Assembly (NCBI GenBank): GCA_019638275.1
Contig: JAHBUC010000001.1
Span: 496,001-560,000, forward strand
Length of the DNA stretch: 64,000 nucleotides
Direction: 5' to 3'
Source of the DNA: Cyclobacteriaceae bacterium
Lineage (GTDB): Bacteria > Bacteroidota > Bacteroidia > Cytophagales > Cyclobacteriaceae
In this document: piece after piece, positions 49,873-57,557 of the stretch
How positions within the stretch are numbered: position 1 is the first letter of the stretch
Layout of the letters: every line of letters starts with the position of its first letter
Notes under the pieces: model-generated
Told to the model about the DNA's origin: nothing
The model's input: the letters and a program-made list of their open reading frames with translations, nothing else
The model's database searches: none
Program-made: the position numbers and the translations under genes

Positions 49873-50730
49873 TTATTCAATCAGCTTCGCCTTCACAATG
49901 GTCTTGTTCTTGATGGAGAGGTTTATGTTTCTTCCTCCATTCTTTTCAAACATTTCAATCACGAGCCGTTTGGCATCGGGAATGGTAAACTTACCTAAGG
50001 CATACACAATATCCTGTGTGGACTTGCCTTTGACCCGTTTGTCCTCACCAAAGACATAGGCAGGCTCTACATCAACTTCTTGGGAGGCTGTCCGTTTCAC
50101 CTTCACCTGGTCGCGAATGAAAAACCTTATAAAGTCGACATCGTAATCGATGTTAGATTGGTTTCTTAACTGCAAATGAAAAAAAATCATATTGTCCTTG
50201 ATATGAATGCTGCTAAGCCTAAGGGTGATCTTGTATTGTTTTTCCCGCAGTGGCTTCAAAGGTTTTTTTGCCCTGATGATCGCCTGGGAAAATCGCTCCA
50301 TATCAGACTCTGTCATGTCCGTCTGAAAGATCAAAGCCTCACCTCCCGAATTAGCCGAGACAGTACCTGCCTCTCCACAGCGGGAAAGGGGAGTAATGGC
50401 TAAAGTCATAACTTGTTGAGCAGGTGCTTTTGCAAAACGGATCGCAAATTCATGAATGGCTCCATCTGCTGTAATCACCGTAAGGTTTGTTTCCGGAAAA
50501 TTCTCACGTGCGGCTTTAAGTTGAAGTACATTCTCCACACCTTTGGCCTTTTGAGCAAGCACGTCACGGCTTCCTTTATCAACAGATTTAATCACAGCGG
50601 GAAAAATTATACTGGAAGTCTTGTTGTAAGTAATTTCCAGCGAATGAGACTCAATGGTCGATTGTGCATCCGAGCGCCCAGCCATGCTGAGGCAGATGAC
50701 GACAAGTAACAGATACATTTTGGTAAGCAT
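49873..50730 (-). CDS. traN: Conjugative transposon protein TraN (VirB9-like)
   Basis: About 285 residues with the start placed at MLTKMYLLLVVICL, which begins the signal peptide; the open frame extends 18 codons further upstream but those residues are not signal-like. The mature part has TIESHSLEITYNKTSSIIFP at the start, the mark of Bacteroides TraN, and beta-rich FFHLQLRNQSNIDYDVDFIR near the end. TraN is the VirB9-like component of the conjugation channel core. It is the last tra gene of the minus-strand operon. Confidence 0.88.
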   Translation of the reverse strand: MLTKMYLLLVVICLSMAGRSDAQSTIESHSLEITYNKTSSIIFPAVIKSVDKGSRDVLAQKAKGVENVLQLKAARENFPETNLTVITADGAIHEFAIRFAKAPAQQVMTLAITPLSRCGEAGTVSANSGGEALIFQTDMTESDMERFSQAIIRAKKPLKPLREKQYKITLRLSSIHIKDNMIFFHLQLRNQSNIDYDVDFIRFFIRDQVKVKRTASQEVDVEPAYVFGEDKRVKGKSTQDIVYALGKFTIPDAKRLVIEMFEKNGGRNINLSIKNKTIVKAKLIE

Positions 50731-51089
50731 ATTAATTGATTTAATAGTTAGTTGAACTTCTAATCTAATAGGATAAGGCCCCACGGCCGTTAAGCCGTCG
50801 GGAAGCTGCTTTCGGTAAGCGGTTTACTTACAGCAGAAAAGTCAGGAGCGGCCAGAAGGGTGCTACCGTTGCGACCGCTGTTGCGAAGAGTGCACCAAGA
50901 AATGCGAACATATTCTTATGGTTTAAAAAACATTATTCAAAATTTACGTAACCTATTTAAAGGCAGATGACCTGCTTACCGGGTAGCTACACCGGTAACA
51001 GTAGATCGAATCCGGATTCATTTACCGCCTGCAACTGTATGAGGACCGACAGTAAATTTCCTCACACACAAAATTCATTGGTTTAGAAC
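50731..51089. other. Gap between traM and traN
   Basis: About 360 bases on a strand where all neighbours are tightly packed. It contains one small hydrophobic reading frame (50828-50911) and otherwise no recognisable gene, repeat or strong terminator. Its presence suggests a separate promoter for traN or a lost small gene. Confidence 0.4.
50828..50911 (-). CDS. Possible 27-residue hydrophobic peptide between traM and traN
   Basis: ATG at 50911-50909 opens MFAFLGALFATAVATVAPFW, then PLLTFLL and a stop. The peptide would be one complete membrane helix with no charge. It fills the only gap in the tra operon. Without homologues or a ribosome-binding site to inspect, the case rests on composition and position only. 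Confidence 0.4.
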   Translation of the reverse strand: MFAFLGALFATAVATVAPFWPLLTFLL

Positions 51090-52421
51090 CTATACTTTGT
51101 CCATAAGCAGAATCTGGTATCCCGCCTTTACCGTCACTTTCACCAGCTTTGCCTTTTTGCTGAACAACCCTTTTGCCGCTTCAATGCCTGCACTGGCAGC
51201 TTGCTGGCCGATGGTTGGATCAAGTGACATCAACTGAATGTTCTGCAGGGCATCATCGCTGGCTTGTTTGGCGGCATCCCGCGTAATGGCACCGGGAATG
51301 TAAATACCTTCCAAGCCATCGAGGTCGTATACAGAAAGCGAAACCGGAAGCAATGAATTACCCGAACGAATCGAATTGATCTCAATGGTCAGTCGTTCTC
51401 TATTGATGCCACACGTGCCATAGATAAACTGATCTTTTGGAATCACTTTTCCATGGATTGTCACTTCATTGAGCAATCGCATCTTGACGGTTGCACCCGT
51501 CACGAGTTCCTGCGTGTCGTGAATGATGGCTTCAATGGCATTTCCCACTTCCGGTTGCAATTGAAGATCATCCTCCAATCCATAAAAACCATTCTGAATA
51601 GCGCGTGATACAATCAGTGTTTGCATGGACAGTGCGCTATCAACCGACATGTTTGGAAATAGCGTGGAAGACTTTTGTGGGATAAGTGAAATGTTATCGT
51701 TCGTATTCACTGTTTCAACAGAAAATGCATTTTCTTTCCGCTGCACCGTTTGGGCTCTTAGTTTTTCTTTCACGCGTTCAGGATGCTGAATGTCGAGTAT
51801 CTTTTCCAATACACTCTCGATCTGTTGCATTTCAGGGTCGGATTCACTGCCACCCTGCATCATTTCCATCATCTTCTCCAAACGATCCACGTCTGCCGTA
51901 AACTGTAGATCGGAAGGCGCGTCTGATTTCCATTGCTGATTGTTTGTTGACTGTGAATTGGCTGTCTGTGCGGATGTCTTATTGATTTCTGAGTACAACT
52001 CCTGCAGCTTTTTGTTAACCCGATCTTCGTTGGGATCATGTGCAAGTCTTTCCTTTTGCTTGAAGGAATCGATAAGCTTGTTGTCCTTCTTTACCGTATC
52101 GACCTGCGGTCGCAATTCCTGCCGGGACTTAAACGCAATCAGGTCAAAATACGGATCGCTCTCACGATCTTCTCTGTATTTAGCTGAGTCCCGATCAGCG
52201 GTCTCGTATAGACTCAGCTTATCCCATATCTCCTTCTCATCAAAATGCGCATCCGGCAATGTGAGGTTCAAACCTGCAAAGTCCATTGCAGTTGCCTGTG
52301 CCGGAACACCCTGCCCACCGCCAAGCGCCCAAAAGATCATGGTGAGGAACGGCAGTACCAATAGAGGTAGGACCATAATGAATTTCCGCTTCTGTAAAAA
52401 TTTCTCTGAATGTGGTTTCAT
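51090..52421 (-). CDS. traM: Conjugative transposon protein TraM (VirB10-like)
   Basis: A 443-residue protein with one N-terminal membrane helix (KRKFIMVLPLLVLPFLTMIF), a long Asp/Lys/Gln-rich periplasmic linker (about 60-230) and a C-terminal beta-domain. The C-terminal domain includes LVTGATVKMRLLNEVTIHGK and PVSLSVYDLDGLEGIYIPGA, as in Bacteroides TraM. It bridges the inner and outer membranes in the conjugation channel. The gene is in the expected order between traK/traL and traN. Confidence 0.9.
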   Translation of the reverse strand: MKPHSEKFLQKRKFIMVLPLLVLPFLTMIFWALGGGQGVPAQATAMDFAGLNLTLPDAHFDEKEIWDKLSLYETADRDSAKYREDRESDPYFDLIAFKSRQELRPQVDTVKKDNKLIDSFKQKERLAHDPNEDRVNKKLQELYSEINKTSAQTANSQSTNNQQWKSDAPSDLQFTADVDRLEKMMEMMQGGSESDPEMQQIESVLEKILDIQHPERVKEKLRAQTVQRKENAFSVETVNTNDNISLIPQKSSTLFPNMSVDSALSMQTLIVSRAIQNGFYGLEDDLQLQPEVGNAIEAIIHDTQELVTGATVKMRLLNEVTIHGKVIPKDQFIYGTCGINRERLTIEINSIRSGNSLLPVSLSVYDLDGLEGIYIPGAITRDAAKQASDDALQNIQLMSLDPTIGQQAASAGIEAAKGLFSKKAKLVKVTVKAGYQILLMDKV

Positions 52422-52439
52422 CGTTGTAGTGTTTTATGG

Positions 52440-52703
52440 TTAAAGAAATATCCAGGGCTTTAATCCCTTGCTTTTCTGAGGAATGAAATGAAGCTTCTTT
52501 TTGTAGTCGTCAAGCTGTTTTTGTGAAATGGCTTGCCATCCGTTCGCCTGATCATACCGATTTTGTGTGTATTCAGGGTTGCGGTTCATATATACCTGGT
52601 CATTTTTGTCCTTCGCCAGATAAAATGATTCAAACTCATCATTGATTTCACCTTTCATCTTGCCGATGGGTGTAAGTAGTTGTCTGTTGGATTGTGACTG
52701 CAT
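52440..52703 (-). CDS. Small unrecognised protein in the tra operon
   Basis: An 87-residue hydrophilic protein (KGEINDEFESFYLAKDKNDQ, then NRNPEYTQNRYDQANGWQAI) without signal peptide or membrane helix. It is located 18 bases after the TraL-like gene and 18 bases before traM, so it is surely part of the operon. I do not know a family. Confidence 0.65.
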   Translation of the reverse strand: MQSQSNRQLLTPIGKMKGEINDEFESFYLAKDKNDQVYMNRNPEYTQNRYDQANGWQAISQKQLDDYKKKLHFIPQKSKGLKPWIFL

Positions 52704-52720
52704 TGTCGTGGTGCGATTGA

Positions 52721-53146
52721 CTAGTAGTAATGCTTAATAAATTCATTCAGGCTGTCACGCAATCCCGGATGTGCTTTCATGAGGCTGTCGAGTTTCAGGT
52801 GATCACGGGATGAACTCAACTTCTCAACCAGTTCTTTGAACCGGATCATCCGGTTGTACTGCTCCATGATACTACGTTCGGGATCGGTAGTGACTGCGTT
52901 TTCTTTCGGATGAATGTCCGCAGGTGTTGTGATCTGCTCTACCTTCAACGAGGGTGAGGTTTCGTTGCTTTGGAGTGAGCGTATAACAAGCATCACACAA
53001 ACCATACTGGTCAGGATACCCATAGCAATCAACCCTTTCTTCTTGGCTGCATGTGAGAACGGATTGATCCATTCATTGAGCTTGTCTGCGACTGATTGAC
53101 CTGCCTTGGCAAACCAGCCCTTTACTTTTTCCTTTGTCTCTTTCAT
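52721..53146 (-). CDS. TraL-like membrane protein of the tra operon
   Basis: A 141-residue protein with one membrane helix (about 38-56, GLIAMGILTSMVCVMLVIRS) after a basic amphipathic N-terminus and with a charged helical C-terminal domain (RMIRFKELVEKLSSSRDHLK). The position between traK and traM and the single helix match TraL of Bacteroides elements; the sequence itself gives no decisive motif. It probably assembles with the TraK/TraM channel proteins. Confidence 0.7.
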   Translation of the reverse strand: MKETKEKVKGWFAKAGQSVADKLNEWINPFSHAAKKKGLIAMGILTSMVCVMLVIRSLQSNETSPSLKVEQITTPADIHPKENAVTTDPERSIMEQYNRMIRFKELVEKLSSSRDHLKLDSLMKAHPGLRDSLNEFIKHYY

Positions 53147-53196
53147 TATCTATATTTTATTCGTTGTTCAATTAATTTTTAAGGCACGCAAGAATG

Positions 53197-53814
53197 CTAG
53201 CGCATTTCAGTTTTGATGTCTTTGTTTTCAAGCGTGTTCCACTTTTCAATCAGGAAGCCATGCGGGTTGTGATCGGATCGTGACACGTTTCGCAAGTAGC
53301 CTTCCGTCACCAGGCTTCTTGTCACAATCGAAGTAGTCCGGATTAGTTTCTGATGGGCATGACACCGGAAATAGAATGGGTACATTTCGGTATCGATGCG
53401 AATGCTGTCAATGCTGATCTCCTGGCTGATGTTACCTGAAATGATATTGGAGTAATAGCGATTCTCTTTCAGGTTATCGTACTGGCGTTTCGCAGACTCA
53501 TCCGCGAGGTACAAGGCTTTTTTTATGTTGGCCTGAATGACTTTTTCGTCAGGATCAAGTGTAAAGAAATGAAAATGAAACATCCGCACATGATCGCGGG
53601 CTTCCACAGGGATGTTGTCTTTCCTTTCTGCCGACCATGCTTCAAGGGCTTTACCGTTGGAAAGAATGTAAATCCGTTCTTCGGCTTCCCGAATCAGCGC
53701 GAAGCTTTTATAGATCGTAAAGCAGACTGTACCTACACAGGCAACAATCAATACAAGGGAGAATAACCGGATGTGCTTGAAGGCGGAGTCGATATTTCGG
53801 AGTTGGTGGAACAT
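53197..53814 (-). CDS. traK: Conjugative transposon protein TraK (VirB8-like)
   Basis: A 205-residue protein beginning MFHQLRNIDSAFKHIRLFSL, which is the characteristic TraK start, then one membrane helix (about 19-38) and a periplasmic domain with VRMFHFHFFTLDPDEKVIQA and INGYNxxx-like middle strands. It ends with a domain containing HNPHGFLIEKWNTLENKDI. TraK is an inner-membrane assembly factor of the conjugation channel. A 99-base gap separates it from traJ. Confidence 0.92.
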   Translation of the reverse strand: MFHQLRNIDSAFKHIRLFSLVLIVACVGTVCFTIYKSFALIREAEERIYILSNGKALEAWSAERKDNIPVEARDHVRMFHFHFFTLDPDEKVIQANIKKALYLADESAKRQYDNLKENRYYSNIISGNISQEISIDSIRIDTEMYPFYFRCHAHQKLIRTTSIVTRSLVTEGYLRNVSRSDHNPHGFLIEKWNTLENKDIKTEMR

Positions 53815-53913
53815 AGTTTAGTCGATAGTCAATGGTTAATAGTCTATGGTTTAGTTGTTAGCTGCAAGCTTCTAGTCGCCCTAATGGGTATAATGCTTTT
53901 AGTTTTAAATTCA

Positions 53914-55152
53914 TTATGTTTTACCAGAGAGTTTGTCGTGCATGTAGCCTTGTCCGGGTTGGGTTTCGGTCATTTTCGGGTCTTGGGTTTGAACATTTGG
54001 CTGATTTGCACTTCCGCTTCCGAACAGGCTTACCATTGTACCTGCTGTGGCAGTAGCAGCAGCGACTGTTGTTGTCGTAGCGGTGCGCGCACCTCCTGTA
54101 AAAACATTGGAGGCTTTGTGCAGCAAAGCATATCCGCCACCGGCATGAACAATGTAGTTCGCAACACTTGGCACGGTAAAGTATCCTACAATGCCAATAA
54201 CCATGAAGATGAGATATGCCGTGTCCGTTGCACTGAAGAATGTATCACCGTAGCGAATCACCTGTTGGATGTCTACCTTCAGCATGTTTTCCTGTATCTT
54301 ACCAATGATGGCGCCGAAGATGTTAGCCACGGGGAGCCACAGGAATACACTGATGTACCGCGCAATCCAAACAGTGAGTGTGTGCTGGAATCCATCAAAG
54401 ACGGCAAAACCAAACACCAACGGCCCAAGAATGGCAAGCACGATCAGATAGAATGTGCGAAGTGTGTTGATACTGAGCGCAGCCGCCTCATATAATATAT
54501 GGAGTATTTCGCTCATCCATTGCTTAACCGAGTTCTTGAAATTGTAGGCCGCTTTTGCCATGGCAAACTTGATGTCGTTCCCAAGCCCATCAAGCATACC
54601 TTCGGTAGCCCCACTCGGATGAGTATAGCGATACCACTTGTCACGATCACCCGCACCATCGGCTCCCACGTAAATCTGCCAGGCAGGTGTCTTTTTGATT
54701 GCTTCTTCTTTCAGTTTGAGTAAATAAGCAATTGCATTGTTGGAACCCGTTACCATGGCGGCCGTTCCTGTAACGGTTGGTTTCAGCACCCCATTCATCA
54801 AGGCGATTACCCAAGGAAAAATAAGAATGCAGAAACCCAGGGCAAACGGACGCAACAGCGGATAAAAATCTATTGGTTCCGCGTTAGCGAGGTGCCGCCA
54901 CACGCGGGATGATATATACCACAGCGCTGCAAAGGCGGCCAGCCCTCGTCCAACCCCGATCAGTTTGCTGCACAGTGGCAGCATGTCATTGTATAGCTGA
55001 TCCAAAACACTTTGCAGGCTGTGGATTTCTCCTGCGAAACTCTGAGCTTGTAAAACGCCAGGCAAAAAGAGCACGAGGAGAAATACCCTCATCCCAACCC
55101 TTCTCCCGAAGGGAGAAGGGCTTACTTTGAAGATTCTATTAAATATTTTCAT
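53914..55152 (-). CDS. traJ: Conjugative transposon protein TraJ (VirB6-like), with a palindrome-derived insertion
   Basis: A 412-residue polytopic membrane protein with six or more helices. The family core is clear: SLQSVLDQLYNDMLPLCSKL, GLAAFAALWYISSRVW and PLLRPFALGFCILIFPWVIA. Just ahead of the signal sequence, residues about 10-21 (VSPSPFGRRVGM) are encoded by a 23-bp REP-type palindrome at 55098-55120 that keeps the frame. The real start could therefore be the internal Met at MRVFLLVLFLPG. TraJ forms part of the inner-membrane pore. Confidence 0.9.
   Translation of the reverse strand: MKIFNRIFKVSPSPFGRRVGMRVFLLVLFLPGVLQAQSFAGEIHSLQSVLDQLYNDMLPLCSKLIGVGRGLAAFAALWYISSRVWRHLANAEPIDFYPLLRPFALGFCILIFPWVIALMNGVLKPTVTGTAAMVTGSNNAIAYLLKLKEEAIKKTPAWQIYVGADGAGDRDKWYRYTHPSGATEGMLDGLGNDIKFAMAKAAYNFKNSVKQWMSEILHILYEAAALSINTLRTFYLIVLAILGPLVFGFAVFDGFQHTLTVWIARYISVFLWLPVANIFGAIIGKIQENMLKVDIQQVIRYGDTFFSATDTAYLIFMVIGIVGYFTVPSVANYIVHAGGGYALLHKASNVFTGGARTATTTTVAAATATAGTMVSLFGSGSANQPNVQTQDPKMTETQPGQGYMHDKLSGKT
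55098..55120. repeat. REP-type palindrome within the 5' end of traJ
   Basis: CCCTTCTCCC-GAA-GGGAGAAGGG is a perfect 10-bp inverted repeat inside the traJ coding frame, preceded by the CCTCATCCCAA-like flank seen in related repeats at 59505 and 60389. Confidence 0.85.
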
Positions 55153-55162
55153 AACTGTCGAT

Positions 55163-55789
55163 TCAGTTTACACCGTAGAGTTTACGCATGGTTTCTACAT
55201 CGTTGCGTGAACGAGCCCGTTGGACGGCAAGGAGTTGTGTATTGTTGTTGAAGGTTCTCAGGAAGATGAGTTTATCCTCCATGTCAAAGAAAATCCTGTC
55301 GATAGTGAGCATGCGTTCATCATCGCTCATCGAGAGTTTCGTAGCGGTGATGATCATCATCAGTTCATCGATGTTTCGAAGGGAAGCATCGAACAGAAAC
55401 TTGTACACATTAGCCAGGTACTCGATCTCCTCTATTTTGAAATTGGGGTCTTGCCGGAAACGGTTATAGGCGTGTTTATATTCTCGCAGCAACAGTTGCT
55501 GATACTCTATAATAAAGGGAATGCGTTTATAATTCCGTATGGACGGATTGACCGCCATCAGCCCATCAATGAACAGTTGATGTATTGTGTAGTTTCCCTG
55601 TGCGATGTTCTTGATCGTGGTGTAGCCTTTGTCAAGGATCTTATAGCCCTTGTACATGTTGTCCAGTATCTCTTCGAGTTGGCGGAGCTTCTCCCAATTC
55701 AATATGAGTTGTTGTGCCTCTTGGCTCTGTGCCCACACACCTGCATGGGTGAATACAAATACAAATCCAATCACGAGGAATTTTTTCAT
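55163..55789 (-). CDS. TraI-like secreted helical protein, copy 1
   Basis: About 208 residues from MKKFLVIGFVFVFTHAGVWA (signal peptide); the open frame reaches further upstream but overlaps the previous gene. The mature protein is helical with LDNMYKGYKILDKGYTTIKN, FLFDASLRNIDELMMIITAT and MSDDERMLTIDRIFFDMEDK, ending RKLYGVN. It shares these features with the next two genes upstream. The family corresponds to the TerB/TraI-like periplasmic component of Bacteroidetes tra operons, with possible VirB5-like (pilus tip) function (inference). Confidence 0.8.
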   Translation of the reverse strand: MKKFLVIGFVFVFTHAGVWAQSQEAQQLILNWEKLRQLEEILDNMYKGYKILDKGYTTIKNIAQGNYTIHQLFIDGLMAVNPSIRNYKRIPFIIEYQQLLLREYKHAYNRFRQDPNFKIEEIEYLANVYKFLFDASLRNIDELMMIITATKLSMSDDERMLTIDRIFFDMEDKLIFLRTFNNNTQLLAVQRARSRNDVETMRKLYGVN

Positions 55790-55793
55790 GGCT

Positions 55794-56438
55794 TTATATA
55801 TTGATTTCATAGTATTTGCGTGTTTGCTCAATTGACCGTTGCTCACGTTCACGTTCACTTGCCATGATCCTGACATCCATGTCGAATGACTTTACGAATG
55901 CATGTTTGTCCAGCATATCATCATACAGTCTGTCAATACGCATGAGTCGTTCATCGTCTTTCATTTCCATCTCATTCGACCGAATGATCATCAGTAATTC
56001 CGAAATGGAAGCATCCGATAAAAGCATCATGTTGGAATACACAGCCGCGACATACCGGATTTCTTCTGGTGTGAAATGTTCGTTATCCCGGCAGAAATTG
56101 TTTACCCGTTTCATGTTCTGCATGATATAGACCTGGAAGGCAATGATGTCTACGACCTTCGCTGAATTTGCGATATGCGGGTTAACGTTCTTTAGCGATC
56201 CAAAGAAGTCACGGTGCAAATTGAAATCACCGTTCTTGATGTTATGAATCGTGGTCAGTCCTTTATCGGCAATCTCATAGCCTTTCTTCAAGTAGCCGAG
56301 GTAAACCCTCAGTAAAGCGATCTGCTTCACGAGGTACTTCTTCTGGGTCTTCTTTTGTTTGAACCATTCGTCCCATGTTTGAGCCGGTGCATTGGTGCTC
56401 AATAATATTCCCGTTATTACGATCAATAGATATTTCAT
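55794..56438 (-). CDS. TraI-like secreted helical protein, copy 2
   Basis: A 214-residue protein with signal peptide (ending TNAPAQ) and the same helical plan as copy 1: LGYLKKGYEIADKGLTTIHN, MMLLSDASISELLMIIRSNE, MKDDERLMRIDRLYDDMLDK. It ends RKYYEINI. The sequence similarity shows duplication of an ancestral gene. Copy 1 follows after 4 bases. Confidence 0.8.
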   Translation of the reverse strand: MKYLLIVITGILLSTNAPAQTWDEWFKQKKTQKKYLVKQIALLRVYLGYLKKGYEIADKGLTTIHNIKNGDFNLHRDFFGSLKNVNPHIANSAKVVDIIAFQVYIMQNMKRVNNFCRDNEHFTPEEIRYVAAVYSNMMLLSDASISELLMIIRSNEMEMKDDERLMRIDRLYDDMLDKHAFVKSFDMDVRIMASEREREQRSIEQTRKYYEINI

Positions 56439-56450
56439 AGTTCTTCTTTT

Positions 56451-56852
56451 TTAAAGTTTCAGACTTCTCTTTTTCTGCCCCACCAATGCGTTCGCCTTTT
56501 CGCACGTGGGAACATCTTCGTTTTTGTTCGGCCTCAACTCCACACGTTTAATTGTGCCGAAACGATTGGCACGTGTCACCTCCATTTTGTCCACCCGGAA
56601 TCCCAGCCATGGGTCGTACTTCATTTTGAAATCACACCTCACATGAGGCCTTTCTTCATCTTTCCAGTGAGAATAGGTGGTGAGGTAGAATTGAGGTACG
56701 TGCGTCTGGCCCTGAAATGTTTCCAAGAGGTGCGCATACATTGAATCTTTCAACTTGCCGGGATGGGCGCTGTTGCACAAGAAATGACCATCGTATCCCT
56801 TCGCCTTCATCAGCGTTTCCAATTCGTCAATATGTGCGCGCAACCTTTTCAT
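56451..56852 (-). CDS. Unrecognised protein in the tra operon
   Basis: A 133-residue soluble protein. Its middle part (FYLTTYSHWKDEERPHVRCD and FKMKYDPWLGFRVDKMEVTR) looks like a beta-rich domain, and the C-terminus is basic. No signal peptide is present, unlike both neighbours. It starts 4 bases after the third TraI-like gene and ends 12 bases before copy 2, so it is co-transcribed with the tra genes. I do not know its family; a cytoplasmic regulator or assembly factor is possible. Confidence 0.7.
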   Translation of the reverse strand: MKRLRAHIDELETLMKAKGYDGHFLCNSAHPGKLKDSMYAHLLETFQGQTHVPQFYLTTYSHWKDEERPHVRCDFKMKYDPWLGFRVDKMEVTRANRFGTIKRVELRPNKNEDVPTCEKANALVGQKKRSLKL

Positions 56853-56856
56853 GCTC

Positions 56857-57546
56857 TTATTCCAACCCGTAGAGTTTTTTGACTGTAAGCACTTCGTGTT
56901 CGTCCTTCGCGCGGTTCATGCTCAGCTGAATATTTTGGTTGTTGAACTGCTGGAGATCGGCATAATTTTGTTCGATCTGGTCACCTGCCTTGTTGATGAT
57001 TTCCAGTCGCTTGCCATCGGTCATTTGCGTCTTAAAGGAATTGATGACCAATACTATCTGATCAAGGTTGTACACACTTTCATTCAGAATACCCGTGTAC
57101 ACGCGATACATGTAATCAATCTCCGCTCTTGTGAAATGTTTGTCCTGGTTGATCATGCGCCAGGTAAAGCGATACTCGTCCACTATCTGCTCCTGCCGTG
57201 CCAGTATCTGGCGGATCCGTTGGTAGACGGCAATGGTGTTGCGTACCTTCCACAGTTCATCGTAGTATTTCCGGTACAGTTCGCGTTGACGTTCCGTCCA
57301 GTCTGCAATTTCATTTAGTTTGAGTTGCGATAGTTTGTTTTCCAGAACTTTGGCTGCGTTCTGCAGCGCAATAGTTTTGTTCTGGAGCCGCTGAATCATC
57401 AGGTCAACCGCCTTGATCACTTTCTTTATACCTTCCTGAATGATTTTTGCGATAGGTATGGCGGCCCGTGTTTCCTGAATGGGTGCTACCGTAAACATTA
57501 GGGTGCCCATAAGCAGGATGAAGAATATTTTTCTAAAAGAATTCAT
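56857..57546 (-). CDS. TraI-like secreted helical protein, copy 3
   Basis: A 229-residue protein with signal peptide (ending ETRAAIP) and a coiled-coil-rich mature part: LQNKTIALQNAAKVLENKLS, YRVYTGILNESVYNLDQIVL and MTDGKRLEIINKAGDQIEQN. It ends VKKLYGLE, nearly the same end as copy 1. Placed next to traG, it is the best positional match to TraI of Bacteroides elements. Confidence 0.82.
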   Translation of the reverse strand: MNSFRKIFFILLMGTLMFTVAPIQETRAAIPIAKIIQEGIKKVIKAVDLMIQRLQNKTIALQNAAKVLENKLSQLKLNEIADWTERQRELYRKYYDELWKVRNTIAVYQRIRQILARQEQIVDEYRFTWRMINQDKHFTRAEIDYMYRVYTGILNESVYNLDQIVLVINSFKTQMTDGKRLEIINKAGDQIEQNYADLQQFNNQNIQLSMNRAKDEHEVLTVKKLYGLE

Positions 57547-57557
57547 AGGTATTTGCT

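Noticed and set aside
53773..54495. A 240-codon plus-strand frame opposite traJ
   Set aside because: It is the antisense shadow of a membrane-protein gene whose frame and family are clear.
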